The notes under the pieces: generated by a model
The model's input: only the letters and a program-made list of their open reading frames with translations
Database searches by the model: none
What the model was told of the DNA's origin: nothing
Made by a program: the position numbers and the translations under genes
NCBI GenBank assembly: GCA_030536755.1
Contig: JAUNPJ010000041.1
Span: forward strand, 1-33,649
Direction of reading: 5' to 3'
Source: Eubacteriales bacterium
GTDB lineage: Bacteria; Bacillota; Clostridia; Lachnospirales; Lachnospiraceae
DNA length: 33,649 nt
In this document: positions 9,673-17,980 of the stretch, piece after piece
How the letters are laid out: every line of letters begins with the position of its first letter
Position numbering within the stretch: the stretch's first letter is position 1

Positions 9673-11526
9673 CTATTCGTAATAATAAAGCTCTCTCTTC
9701 GGTTTCAGTGTGACGGAAGCCTCCCTTGAGGTAAGATGCAGAAGATACGCTCCCTCCTCAATCTCTTTCCAGGTCCCGCCGGTCATTTTATCCGGTTTTT
9801 CTCCATGTGTTCGAAGCAGAAGATAGGCATCTCCGACAAAATCTTTCGTCTCAATCGAAATCTGCTCTTCGTTTCTGGTGCTTTTGGCACTTCCATTCAG
9901 AAAATTGCGGACTCTGCTGTCACTCTGACTGATCGTTGTCCTGTCAAATGCGGCAAATGGCTTCCAGTACGTGTCGATATTTGCCGCCATCTTCTCCGCT
10001 ACCTTCTCCCATTCGTCTTTTCTGCTCTCCGGCCACAGGACCTGATAGATATCCACCTGAATATTGCTGTAGCCAAGGGAAGTCTGCAGGCTTTTTAGCC
10101 TAAGGCTGTCCTTGTAGCTGTGCCTGTAAGCATTGGCTGTCATATTCTGAAGCGTGATCTGATCGCTCATCCAGGAGAGTATCTGCTGATCTTCTCTGTA
10201 TTGTCCAACAATCGTGCGGAGATCCTGGAAAAATTCCATCTTTCCATTCGCATCGATAAGTGAGGAGATCTGCTCCTTATTTTCCTCCCGGACATATCCG
10301 CCGGCAAAAACATAGTCCAGATTCCAGTTTTTCAAGGTCTCCCTCTCATCGGCCACAGACAATCGGAGATCAGAACCTCCCATACGTCCAAGCGAAACTC
10401 CGGCCTCCGCTGCTTCCTCATTAAAATATTTCAGATACTCGATCAGATCCTCCTGACTCGGTTCGTTCTGAGACGCATCACTCTGTTTGACAGACAGAAA
10501 TGAAGTAATCTTCCAGTTCCCCTTCTGCGCCGCTGCTACGAAAGATGGCCAGAGAACGTCACGACAAAACTGGCGTGTCGTCATTCCATAAGTCTCTGCC
10601 ATGGTTTCTTCATTCTCCACCGTCAGATCCGGGAAGCCTGCCACCGACAGATTCTGTGCATTGACCACAGGATAAAGTGCATAGTCCTCTGACTCATACA
10701 CCATGGCATCGAGTATCCCCAAAGCGGCTTCTCCTTTCATGTAGTCTCCGTTGACTGCAAAGACGGATCCGTCTCCCAGATTGCTTCTCCAGATGATTGC
10801 CGGCATATCTTCATTCTCCACATCCAGAGCTTCCTTTTGCTTTGCAGAGATAAATCCGACCATATACGATTTGGTCCTGGATGAAATGTCATACCAGGGG
10901 ATTTCCCGTTCCATATCAATAAGCTCCGGCTCTTTGACTCCCACAAACGAGTAGCAGGTCTCCCCACCCAGAAGGAATCCGCTGTAAAGGCGAATCTCAT
11001 GCAATTTGACCGATTCCGCACGCAGATGCTGGATGCCGAGAAGATTCTGAAGCGCTGCACAATCATTGATTGTCTGGTAGGAGGGCATGCGATAAAACAC
11101 AACCACACCGCCCTGCTCGACATACTGAGACAACACCTCCGATGCCTCGTTTGCATTCTGTTCGATCAATTCTCCGTCCAGAAGCAAGTATGTTTTTTGA
11201 TTTTCTTTCATCTGCAGGCTTCCGTATGCCTCATCCAGAGATGTGAACGCCCAAAAAGTATTCTTGCGATAGCCTGCCCACTCTTTTATGACGCGATAGT
11301 AACCATTGTCCTCTGTCCCGACATACAGGATCTGCTGCTCTGCAGTGTCATTCTCTGCTGCACCTGCATCCGTCTCCTGCGTTTTTCTCTCAATCATCTC
11401 TGTCTCTGCCGCATGATTGACATCGTAGTCATTAAAATATTCCTTCAGCACGACAGAAGAGAGAAAGAGCACAAGAATCACAAGCATCATTGTCATCATC
11501 ATGGCAAAATTACGTTTTGACAGCAT
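9673..11526 (-). CDS. DUF2194-type membrane-anchored protein in the PelA position
   Basis: A 617-residue protein with one N-terminal transmembrane anchor (residues 8-27) and a large extracytoplasmic part. Residues about 65-190 look like an alpha/beta domain (ILYVGTEDNGYYRV; TYLLLDGELIE). The C-terminal half from about residue 290 resembles DUF2194, a family with a deacetylase-like barrel, and ends in a beta-rich tail. In Gram-negative loci PelA de-N-acetylates and trims Pel; this gene sits where pelA would be, between pelE and pelF. I do not see an intact NodB metal motif (a TFDDG-like stretch plus HxxxH), so catalysis is uncertain. The family call is moderately sure; function as a PelA counterpart is inference from position. 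Confidence 0.68.
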   Translation of the reverse strand: MLSKRNFAMMMTMMLVILVLFLSSVVLKEYFNDYDVNHAAETEMIERKTQETDAGAAENDTAEQQILYVGTEDNGYYRVIKEWAGYRKNTFWAFTSLDEAYGSLQMKENQKTYLLLDGELIEQNANEASEVLSQYVEQGGVVVFYRMPSYQTINDCAALQNLLGIQHLRAESVKLHEIRLYSGFLLGGETCYSFVGVKEPELIDMEREIPWYDISSRTKSYMVGFISAKQKEALDVENEDMPAIIWRSNLGDGSVFAVNGDYMKGEAALGILDAMVYESEDYALYPVVNAQNLSVAGFPDLTVENEETMAETYGMTTRQFCRDVLWPSFVAAAQKGNWKITSFLSVKQSDASQNEPSQEDLIEYLKYFNEEAAEAGVSLGRMGGSDLRLSVADERETLKNWNLDYVFAGGYVREENKEQISSLIDANGKMEFFQDLRTIVGQYREDQQILSWMSDQITLQNMTANAYRHSYKDSLRLKSLQTSLGYSNIQVDIYQVLWPESRKDEWEKVAEKMAANIDTYWKPFAAFDRTTISQSDSRVRNFLNGSAKSTRNEEQISIETKDFVGDAYLLLRTHGEKPDKMTGGTWKEIEEGAYLLHLTSREASVTLKPKRELYYYE

Positions 11527-11556
11527 CTCTCTTCCTCCCTTCTTCGCTGTTGATTT

Positions 11557-12483
11557 TTATCTCTGGATCATACGGATCAGCTCCAGTGTCTGGTTATCAA
11601 TGACAACGGAAGAGGAACGCAGATGATCCATCACTTCAAAAAATTTCTCTTTCTGATTTGTCTCAAAATACAGCTTCAGTCGGAGCGTATAAGAAGACAA
11701 TAACTCCGGATACTGCTCACTGAAGCGGTTTCCCCACAATTCTGCCTGATCGTATGCTCCCAGTTCCATCATTCTGCCAAGAATTGCTTCATAGCAGGAT
11801 GGCAGCATTCTGTCTGTTGCGTTTTGAAACAGTTTTTCACAAAGCTGCTCCATCTGATCCACATAATCCACCTGTTCTATCTGCATAAATACCTTCTGTC
11901 TCAGAACCTGATCCATATACCCGATCAGCTCCAGAATCTGTTTCTGACATTCTTCCTCTTTGATATCGCTCTCCTCAATCTGTTGCCTCGCCCTGCTCAC
12001 CTTCTCACGAAACGTATCCATCTTGCTCTGCAGAAACGACGCCGCATAATGCGCAACCTCAGAATCGTCACTGTCCAGCGCAAGTGCGATCGCAGAAAGC
12101 GATTCTTCCGTCTCTCCCAAAAGAACATTCAGCATATTCGCACGCTTCTTTTTCTGGTCTGACACAAGGATCGCCTCTCCCACCGCCACGATATTTCGTT
12201 CGCGCTCCTCATCGGCTTTTACTCTCGGCACATGTCTCTTCTTGCTGAACTCAACATCGGAGAGATCTCTCACCCCTAATTTCAAAAAATGATACTTCAA
12301 AAAACCGAAAAGGAAATACAAAATTCCCACAACGGGACAGAGCAGCATGATCGCCGTGTGCATCATATACTGCTTTCGGTTATCCGTATCTTTTTTCCAG
12401 ATCAGATACCAGATGAGATAGCCGGCCGCGATCAATGCATTCAAAATCAATACGACAAGAAAGAGGATTCCACTGCGCGTCAT
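11557..12483 (-). CDS. pelE: PelE-like TPR membrane protein
   Basis: A 308-residue protein with two N-terminal transmembrane segments (about residues 6-28 and 43-63) followed by a cytoplasmic, mostly helical, Glu/Gln-rich region with tetratricopeptide-like repeats, ending near residue 305. This is the layout of PelE, which binds PelD and helps hold the Pel synthase complex together. A coiled-coil stretch at about 150-190 carries many charged residues. The gene overlaps the pelD stop by four bases (ATGA), so the two are coupled, matching the tight PelD-PelE pairing of characterised loci. Primary-sequence identity with PelE is low, so the call rests on architecture and position. Confidence 0.77.
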   Translation of the reverse strand: MTRSGILFLVVLILNALIAAGYLIWYLIWKKDTDNRKQYMMHTAIMLLCPVVGILYFLFGFLKYHFLKLGVRDLSDVEFSKKRHVPRVKADEERERNIVAVGEAILVSDQKKKRANMLNVLLGETEESLSAIALALDSDDSEVAHYAASFLQSKMDTFREKVSRARQQIEESDIKEEECQKQILELIGYMDQVLRQKVFMQIEQVDYVDQMEQLCEKLFQNATDRMLPSCYEAILGRMMELGAYDQAELWGNRFSEQYPELLSSYTLRLKLYFETNQKEKFFEVMDHLRSSSVVIDNQTLELIRMIQR

Positions 12484-14663
12484 AAGCCCATCTCCTTACT
12501 GATTACGGTGCGAATTCCTTTCTTCTCCAGATTCCTCTGAACGAAGCCGCATCCTACCCGGTCGGTACTCGTGAGCAGGATATAGAGGCTGCCATCATTT
12601 CTGTAACCAATATAGTCAGTGGTACGAAGCATTTCTGCAATGATGACTCCAGCGCGCTCCATACCTGCTTCTGCGGAAACCACCTGCAGCAGAATATACT
12701 CGGTCAGATTCTTTTGTCCAGCTTCCTGATAAGTAGCAAACAGCTCCTCGAAGGCTTCTGCCTTCAGTGCCGGACTCTCATCCTGATATCGCTCATTCCG
12801 CAGGAAATCAAGGTACGTTGCCGATCTCTTCACGGATTTCTGAATCAGCTTACTGATGACCACCAGGCGGTTGGATTCATCAATCGTCATACGTTCAAAT
12901 GGAATACTCCACAGCAGGATCATCATCTCCATCTGTTCCTCCTCATAGATACAATAAGCCATCATCGGATATTCCGGATCCATCGTCCGGTTCAGATACA
13001 CTTCCTGCCTGGAAAAAGCTTCATAAAGCGGTTCTTTCTTCAGAAGATATACCGTATGTCCCATAGAACCGGCCTTTGCCGAGGTATATCCAAACAATCT
13101 CGCATACATCTCCTCATTGATACGGTAAAGAGAGACATCCCGACAGTCCATAACCTTCTGGATCAGTGTGATCGCATGAAACAAAATTTTTGCCGGATCA
13201 TTTTCTTCGAGCTGTTCGACCAGGTCATACACAGTACCAAGGCTGTAATCATAGTTGACGACTTGCGTGATCAGACCTTCCTTCACACGAAGGTTGCTGT
13301 CATTGATATCTGTGATATCTGTCACTCGCTCCGACAGGAAATCCACTTCCTGCTCACTCTCTTCCTTCATAAACTGCAGCTGGTCTTTCATATAGCCGAC
13401 CACAAGACCTACGATAAAGATTTCTGCAATCCACACATACGTATTATAATCCGTCACTACCTCAATTCCAGATTTTTGATACATCTGTCGAAACAGATAG
13501 CCCGCCGTGGCAAGCAGTCCCGAAAACGTAGCCTGCCGCTGTCCATGCACGACTGCAAATAGCAGTACATAAATCAGATAAAAATCAATCTTGGAAAAAT
13601 ACTGGCTTCCTGTCGCACGGTTGTTCAGCATAAAAAACGGTATAAAAAGAATCAGATTTTCGATATATGGCACCAGAGCCCCAAACAGCTCCATGATCTT
13701 AAAATAGATTCTGTACCAGATATTCCATCCCTGGTTGGAACGATCCAGAAAGCGTCCGCTGTGCTGCTTCATATAGCGCAGCGTCTTTTCGATGGTCTCT
13801 TCCGGCTCACACCAGATCTGAAACCCGAATTCTCCTTTGATCCGCTCATTGGATAAGATTACCGCATTCTGATCTTCCAGCGTATTGTCAATCTTCTCCA
13901 GTTCTTTTCCAAGATGATTTTCGATCGCATCTGCGATCTGCAGTTCTGAGTATGGTTTACCGGAAGAAATATGATAGAGTCCATGACGATGTTTTTCACA
14001 GGCAACCAGCTTATAGATGATCTCCACCGCATCTCCCATATAAGTAAGTCCATACTTATGATTGCTCCGATAAGAAACAGCGCCTTTCTGGAAGGCATCG
14101 AGGCACTTACTCTGGCAGATTCCAAAAGCTGCCTCTCTTCGGTCTCTCGGAACATCATGGATCCGGTCCAGGCGAAGAATCAGGACATCCTTTTTCAGCT
14201 GTTCCTGATAAAATCTGCAGCTTTCCTCTCCCTGAAAGAGCATCAGCGGGCGGATGCCTCTGGGAAGTGGCCGGACAGCTTCCGTCACGGGAATCTGATA
14301 CGAATTCCCATACACCTCTGCGGAAGATAAATAGATGAGCCGTCCTTTCTCCAGTGCAGACCAGGAAAGCAGGAGATTCTGCAATCCCGCCGCATACTGA
14401 AGCGCCTCTCTTCTCGGATTTTCTCCCGACAAATTGCCGTCAAATGCGCCAAGCAGAATCGTCACATCCGGATTCACGCTCTGAAACACCTCTTCGATCG
14501 AAGCGCTGTCATAGGGAAAATCATACCGCTCGAATGCATACTCATAGCGATTCGATGGATTTCGATTTCCCGATAACACGTAGATTTTGTGTCCCTCTTT
14601 ATGCAGTTTTAAAGAAAGTTTTCTCATCATAGGCGATACCCCGCCCACAAGCATGATGTCCAT
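12480..14663 (-). CDS. pelD: SDR-PelD fusion, predicted c-di-GMP receptor of Pel synthesis
   Basis: A 727-residue fusion. Residues 1-300 form an extended-SDR (NAD-dependent epimerase-like) domain with YLSSAEVYG at 111-119. Its N-terminal loop lacks the full glycine motif and no YxxxK pair is present at 112-200, so enzymatic activity is doubtful. Residues 325-425 hold about four transmembrane helices, 430-460 a coiled linker, 465-615 a GAF domain and 635-727 a degenerate GGDEF domain. The GGDEF position reads NDGSL (689-693), so no cyclase activity is expected. RTTD at 680-683 sits where the RxxD inhibitory site of PelD binds c-di-GMP. The protein should sense c-di-GMP and activate the Pel synthase. 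It overlaps pelE and starts 29 bases after the upstream membrane-protein gene. Confidence 0.88.
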   Translation of the reverse strand: MDIMLVGGVSPMMRKLSLKLHKEGHKIYVLSGNRNPSNRYEYAFERYDFPYDSASIEEVFQSVNPDVTILLGAFDGNLSGENPRREALQYAAGLQNLLLSWSALEKGRLIYLSSAEVYGNSYQIPVTEAVRPLPRGIRPLMLFQGEESCRFYQEQLKKDVLILRLDRIHDVPRDRREAAFGICQSKCLDAFQKGAVSYRSNHKYGLTYMGDAVEIIYKLVACEKHRHGLYHISSGKPYSELQIADAIENHLGKELEKIDNTLEDQNAVILSNERIKGEFGFQIWCEPEETIEKTLRYMKQHSGRFLDRSNQGWNIWYRIYFKIMELFGALVPYIENLILFIPFFMLNNRATGSQYFSKIDFYLIYVLLFAVVHGQRQATFSGLLATAGYLFRQMYQKSGIEVVTDYNTYVWIAEIFIVGLVVGYMKDQLQFMKEESEQEVDFLSERVTDITDINDSNLRVKEGLITQVVNYDYSLGTVYDLVEQLEENDPAKILFHAITLIQKVMDCRDVSLYRINEEMYARLFGYTSAKAGSMGHTVYLLKKEPLYEAFSRQEVYLNRTMDPEYPMMAYCIYEEEQMEMMILLWSIPFERMTIDESNRLVVISKLIQKSVKRSATYLDFLRNERYQDESPALKAEAFEELFATYQEAGQKNLTEYILLQVVSAEAGMERAGVIIAEMLRTTDYIGYRNDGSLYILLTSTDRVGCGFVQRNLEKKGIRTVISKEMGL

Positions 14664-14692
14664 AGTTCACTCCATCTTCTGTCTGTAGTTTT

Positions 14693-17014
14693 CTAATTGT
14701 AATCATAATCAATCGCAAAATTATAGAGACGGTATGTATTCTGCTCGATATAATAGCAGACAAACCGGTCATTTTCATAATAAACCCGCAGTTCATTCGG
14801 ATACAGCTGCCGAAATTTCTGTGCCCAGTAATACATCCGGGACATAGTCACCGAACGCCGTGGCCCATTATATGCATTCAACCCGGAGTTTTGAGGAAGC
14901 GGCTGCTCTGCCTGTTCTTCTGAAACTTCCGGAATCTCTCCTCCATATCCGTTGGCATAGTTGAGCGGTTTCTTCTCTATATAGAAGTAGACCTTTTCCG
15001 TCGGAATCGTCACTTCCTTCGTTCGGTTCCAGTGCTCCATATCTTCCAAAAATTCAATCGTCTCTGTGTGTCGTCCGTATTCTTCAATCATACGAAGTTC
15101 ATCATTGGCAGACACAATAGTCCATTTATTGTCCTGTCCTTCGTTTTCTTTCAAAATATTGGCCGTGCAGAGGAGTGCCTCGTTCATTTCAAGATGACCG
15201 CCTCCAAAAGAACGTCTCATCCAGTCATACTCTGTACTGTAGAAAATTACCATCGCTGCCAAAACCAATCCCATGGCCTGCTGTACCCTCGGAAGGCGGG
15301 CCCAGAAGAAAATATTTACCGCACCATCCAGCGTCATGACAATGACCACCGGTATCAGATACGCCAAATAAATACTTGCACGGTAAGGTTCCATCAACAT
15401 CGGCCAGCCGAGAGAGCCGCTCACAAGCACCAAACCTAAAATAATCTCTGCGACAACGATTGCAAAAATACCAGATCCCCGCATCGGTTCCACCAGATAG
15501 CGCTGGAGCAAGCCCACACACAAAGCAGCACCGACTCCATATAGAAGCAAATTCATCTCCGATACTGCAAATGAGTTATGCTTACATCCCCATAAGATGG
15601 TTTCTTTATATTTCCATCCAATCCATACAATGGCTGCCAGAGGTGCCAGATTGCAAATCTGAAGAATGAGTTTCGTCAAAATCCAATGTCTCGGTACTTT
15701 CTTATTTTCAAAAGAAATCTTTCCGCTTTTGACTCCCCGAATCACAAAGACCATTCCCCCGACTGTCACTGCCACAACACCAATACAGATGACCCGGAAA
15801 ATCAGAACGGTATAATCCCTCAGTCCAATGACGTTCATCGCCCAGTACATCGACCCCTGCAGTTCTTTACCGGTCAGGAATGCAGCAGCCATCGGAAGAA
15901 ATGCCATCAGGATACTGAGAATACCCGCCAGCAGAATGCGAAAAAAATACTCTTTTCTCCACAGCCAGTACCCATAACCAACGGCAACTCCGATGCAGAT
16001 GATTCCTGCGATGATCGTGTCGTAAAAATGCGAATCCAGCGTCAGTGAAAAGCTCATGGCAAAACCAAGTAAATACCAGGAGGAGGTACAGCGAATCTTG
16101 TTGACTCCCGCTTCCAGTTCCTCTTTTCTCGTCTTAAAAAACTCCATCATAAAGAAGATGGCTGGGAGAATGTACAGCATTCCAAATTCCTGCGGAAGCG
16201 TCGCACCATATCGCGCATACGAAATACTGTTAAAATATTTCGCACCGACAAAGAACATCATTCCCAGATACGGAAGAAATCTTGTTTTGCAGTGCCCTTT
16301 CAGGAACACAAGGAGCATCACCGCGATCATACTGAACTGAACCAGCCAGAACAGACGCAGCGTCACATACGCCGGAATTCCAAGCATCATTGACAGATAG
16401 TACAGCATACAGTGCATCCCCATCGGATAAATGCCTGCGACATAGATGTTGTTCTCAATCAGTCCATTGATCCAGTAGTTATGTACCGGAAGGTCAGACG
16501 CCCCGTATCCCCAGTTATTCAGAATTCCCGTTCCGCAGACCTTCCACACAAGCAATGCAGAAATCACAAGAAACGGAACATCCAGAATATTTTCTTTCAG
16601 CAGACGCCACAGATTTCTTGCGGCAATCCGAAGAAACACTTTGAGTTCCTGCCATCTGCGCCTGAGAAAGCTTTTAAATCCCAGTTCCCGCAGAATGTAA
16701 TGTCTGCAGTCCTCCAGGAAGTTTTTCATATAGGAAAGGACCGGAATATGATACATCTTTATAAGCAGTACAAAAAACGGAACGAATGTAAACAGGAAAA
16801 GCGTGACCCGATAAGAGATGTGGAGCAGTTCCAGAACCTGCACCAGATTGATCACATAGAAATTACCAATGGTAAAATAGATCAGAAAACGGATGGCTGC
16901 GGGAAATCTTTTTGTTTTGCGATAAAAAATAAGAGCAGGAAGTCCCACCGTAAACCCGATATATCCAACAAACAATTGTACAAATTGAATCACATTTAAT
17001 GTTTGCATCGACAT
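14693..17014 (-). CDS. Large polytopic membrane protein, possible GT-C glycosyltransferase
   Basis: A 773-residue protein with about 12 or more transmembrane segments and a C-terminal soluble region (from about residue 625) rich in Tyr. I do not recognise a named family. After the helix at 146-160 comes a loop GYGASDLPVHNYWINGL (D174, H178, W181), then GIYPMGMHCMLYYL at 194-207. An acidic residue in an early extracytoplasmic loop is a common GT-C feature, so a polyprenyl-sugar-using glycosyltransferase is possible. Its place directly before the SDR-PelD gene, with a 29-base gap, suggests a role in Pel modification or export. The start is supported by GAGGAGG 9 bases upstream; a second Met two codons later is possible. 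Confidence 0.6.
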   Translation of the reverse strand: MSMQTLNVIQFVQLFVGYIGFTVGLPALIFYRKTKRFPAAIRFLIYFTIGNFYVINLVQVLELLHISYRVTLFLFTFVPFFVLLIKMYHIPVLSYMKNFLEDCRHYILRELGFKSFLRRRWQELKVFLRIAARNLWRLLKENILDVPFLVISALLVWKVCGTGILNNWGYGASDLPVHNYWINGLIENNIYVAGIYPMGMHCMLYYLSMMLGIPAYVTLRLFWLVQFSMIAVMLLVFLKGHCKTRFLPYLGMMFFVGAKYFNSISYARYGATLPQEFGMLYILPAIFFMMEFFKTRKEELEAGVNKIRCTSSWYLLGFAMSFSLTLDSHFYDTIIAGIICIGVAVGYGYWLWRKEYFFRILLAGILSILMAFLPMAAAFLTGKELQGSMYWAMNVIGLRDYTVLIFRVICIGVVAVTVGGMVFVIRGVKSGKISFENKKVPRHWILTKLILQICNLAPLAAIVWIGWKYKETILWGCKHNSFAVSEMNLLLYGVGAALCVGLLQRYLVEPMRGSGIFAIVVAEIILGLVLVSGSLGWPMLMEPYRASIYLAYLIPVVIVMTLDGAVNIFFWARLPRVQQAMGLVLAAMVIFYSTEYDWMRRSFGGGHLEMNEALLCTANILKENEGQDNKWTIVSANDELRMIEEYGRHTETIEFLEDMEHWNRTKEVTIPTEKVYFYIEKKPLNYANGYGGEIPEVSEEQAEQPLPQNSGLNAYNGPRRSVTMSRMYYWAQKFRQLYPNELRVYYENDRFVCYYIEQNTYRLYNFAIDYDYN

Positions 17015-17036
17015 AGGCAGCTTCCTCCTCTCCTGT

Positions 17037-17483
17037 TTATTTTAAGCTTCTCTTTTCCAAACCGCTCAGTCTCAAAAACGCGAGACAACCTCTTCGTATC
17101 GTTAAATTCTCGTTCCAGATTTTCTTGTATAAGCGATACCACCACGTTTTTTCATCGATATAATGTCCATTTCTGAAAAATCCCTGCACTGCGGCAAGAA
17201 TCTGTTCTTCCTGTATCTGCTCCTCCGGCTTCCACTGGTGGTCTCCGCATACCAGAAAGGTATTCTTCTCTCCAACCTTCAAAATCCGGTGCAGAACCAG
17301 TGTACCGTCTTTCCTCCGATAGAGAACGATATCTCCTTTTCTGAATTGTCTTCCATCCTTTGCAGCAAGCTGCACCCTGCTCATTCCCTCCTGCAGCAGA
17401 GGCCACATACTGGTTCCTGTGATCGGAACGACTGCAAACCCAAGCTCCTGCAGGCACTGTTCGAGATTCCCCATTTGTTTCAT
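17037..17483 (-). CDS. S24/S26-type (signal-peptidase-like) serine peptidase
   Basis: A 148-residue protein resembling the S24/S26 peptidase clan. Ser25 lies in GTSMWPLL, matching the nucleophile box of signal peptidases. GDIVLYRR (50-57) and LVLHRIL (62-68) follow, then CGDH (79-82). The position usually held by the catalytic Lys of bacterial signal peptidases is His65, and with Asp81 this suggests a Ser/His/Asp arrangement like Sec11-type enzymes. There is no N-terminal membrane anchor. Such peptidases recur beside PqqD-like and HPr-kinase-like genes in peptide-processing cassettes. The start overlaps the pqqD-like stop by four bases. It could cleave the small peptide encoded at 17784-17975, which is inference; a non-proteolytic role is also possible. 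Confidence 0.78.
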   Translation of the reverse strand: MKQMGNLEQCLQELGFAVVPITGTSMWPLLQEGMSRVQLAAKDGRQFRKGDIVLYRRKDGTLVLHRILKVGEKNTFLVCGDHQWKPEEQIQEEQILAAVQGFFRNGHYIDEKTWWYRLYKKIWNENLTIRRGCLAFLRLSGLEKRSLK

Positions 17484-17746
17484 CGTATCAGCATGTGGCA
17501 GGAGTCCAATTCGGACAGAAATGCATCCACATCGTCCTCCACCAGTTCCGGTTTTGTCTCATATTCCTGTGCCAGACCTGCCACCAGGCAGTCTCTGTCT
17601 GTATCCTGCTGCAGCATCCGGCAGACAAATTCACCTGTATGATTCAGCACGATCATCCCCTTAAAATCTGTCTCACGTTCCGAAAGCGGGATGAGCACCA
17701 CATTTCCATTTACATTTCTTAAAATATGATCTTCAATCAGACGCAT
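17480..17746 (-). CDS. PqqD family (RRE-like) peptide-binding protein
   Basis: An 88-residue stand-alone PqqD-like protein. It has the family pattern: a short beta region (VVLIPLSE), LNHTGEFVCRMLQQ at residues 34-47, a helical LVAGLAQEYE (54-63), then DDVDAFLSELDSCHMLI at 71-87. PqqD-type domains act as RiPP recognition elements that bind the leader part of a precursor peptide and present it to a modifying enzyme. Here it follows a 63-residue peptide gene by 37 bases and precedes a peptidase with overlap, so the natural partner is that peptide. No radical SAM enzyme, cyclase or dehydratase is encoded nearby, so the modification it would guide is unclear. Confidence 0.85.
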   Translation of the reverse strand: MRLIEDHILRNVNGNVVLIPLSERETDFKGMIVLNHTGEFVCRMLQQDTDRDCLVAGLAQEYETKPELVEDDVDAFLSELDSCHMLIR

Positions 17747-17783
17747 AAGTGATCCTTTCTTTGTATGTTCTCATTCTGATTTG

Positions 17784-17975
17784 TTATTCTATCGTTGTAT
17801 TGGTTCCACCCATTAACTGATTCAATGCGTTTGCCGCGTAATTAGGGGTTTGCGTTGGATCTGTCGTTACAGGTGGTGGATTTGTTCCACTACTTGCTGT
17901 CAGAATCTGATCGTTATCGTCAAATTGATAAATCTTCATTCTTGGAGGCTCATATGCCCTTCTATTCTTATCCAT
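17784..17975 (-). CDS. Small candidate precursor peptide (63 residues)
   Basis: I set the start at the ATG at 17975 (MDKNRRAYEPPRMKIYQF), with AAAGGA about 11 bases upstream. A longer frame begins with GTG at 17984, but its ribosome site would be too close. The N-terminal part (YEPPRMKIYQFDDNDQILTA) looks like the leader of small peptides often found beside PqqD-like genes. The rest is low complexity: PPPVTTDPTQTP, then NYAANALNQLMGG and TNTTIE. It has no Cys, so lanthionine, sactipeptide or ranthipeptide crosslinks are excluded; Thr, Ser, Asn and Asp are plentiful. It lies between the HPr-kinase-like gene and the PqqD-like gene and is probably the substrate of the cassette. The call rests on context and composition. 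Confidence 0.7.
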   Translation of the reverse strand: MDKNRRAYEPPRMKIYQFDDNDQILTASSGTNPPPVTTDPTQTPNYAANALNQLMGGTNTTIE

Positions 17976-17980
17976 CAAAA

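Noticed and set aside
9093-9713. Long plus-strand open frame of 206 codons opposite pelF and the DUF2194 gene
   Set aside because: No ribosome site or recognisable domain, and it lies antisense to well-supported genes; the same holds for other long plus-strand frames at 6024-6665, 12714-13562 and 25959-27056.
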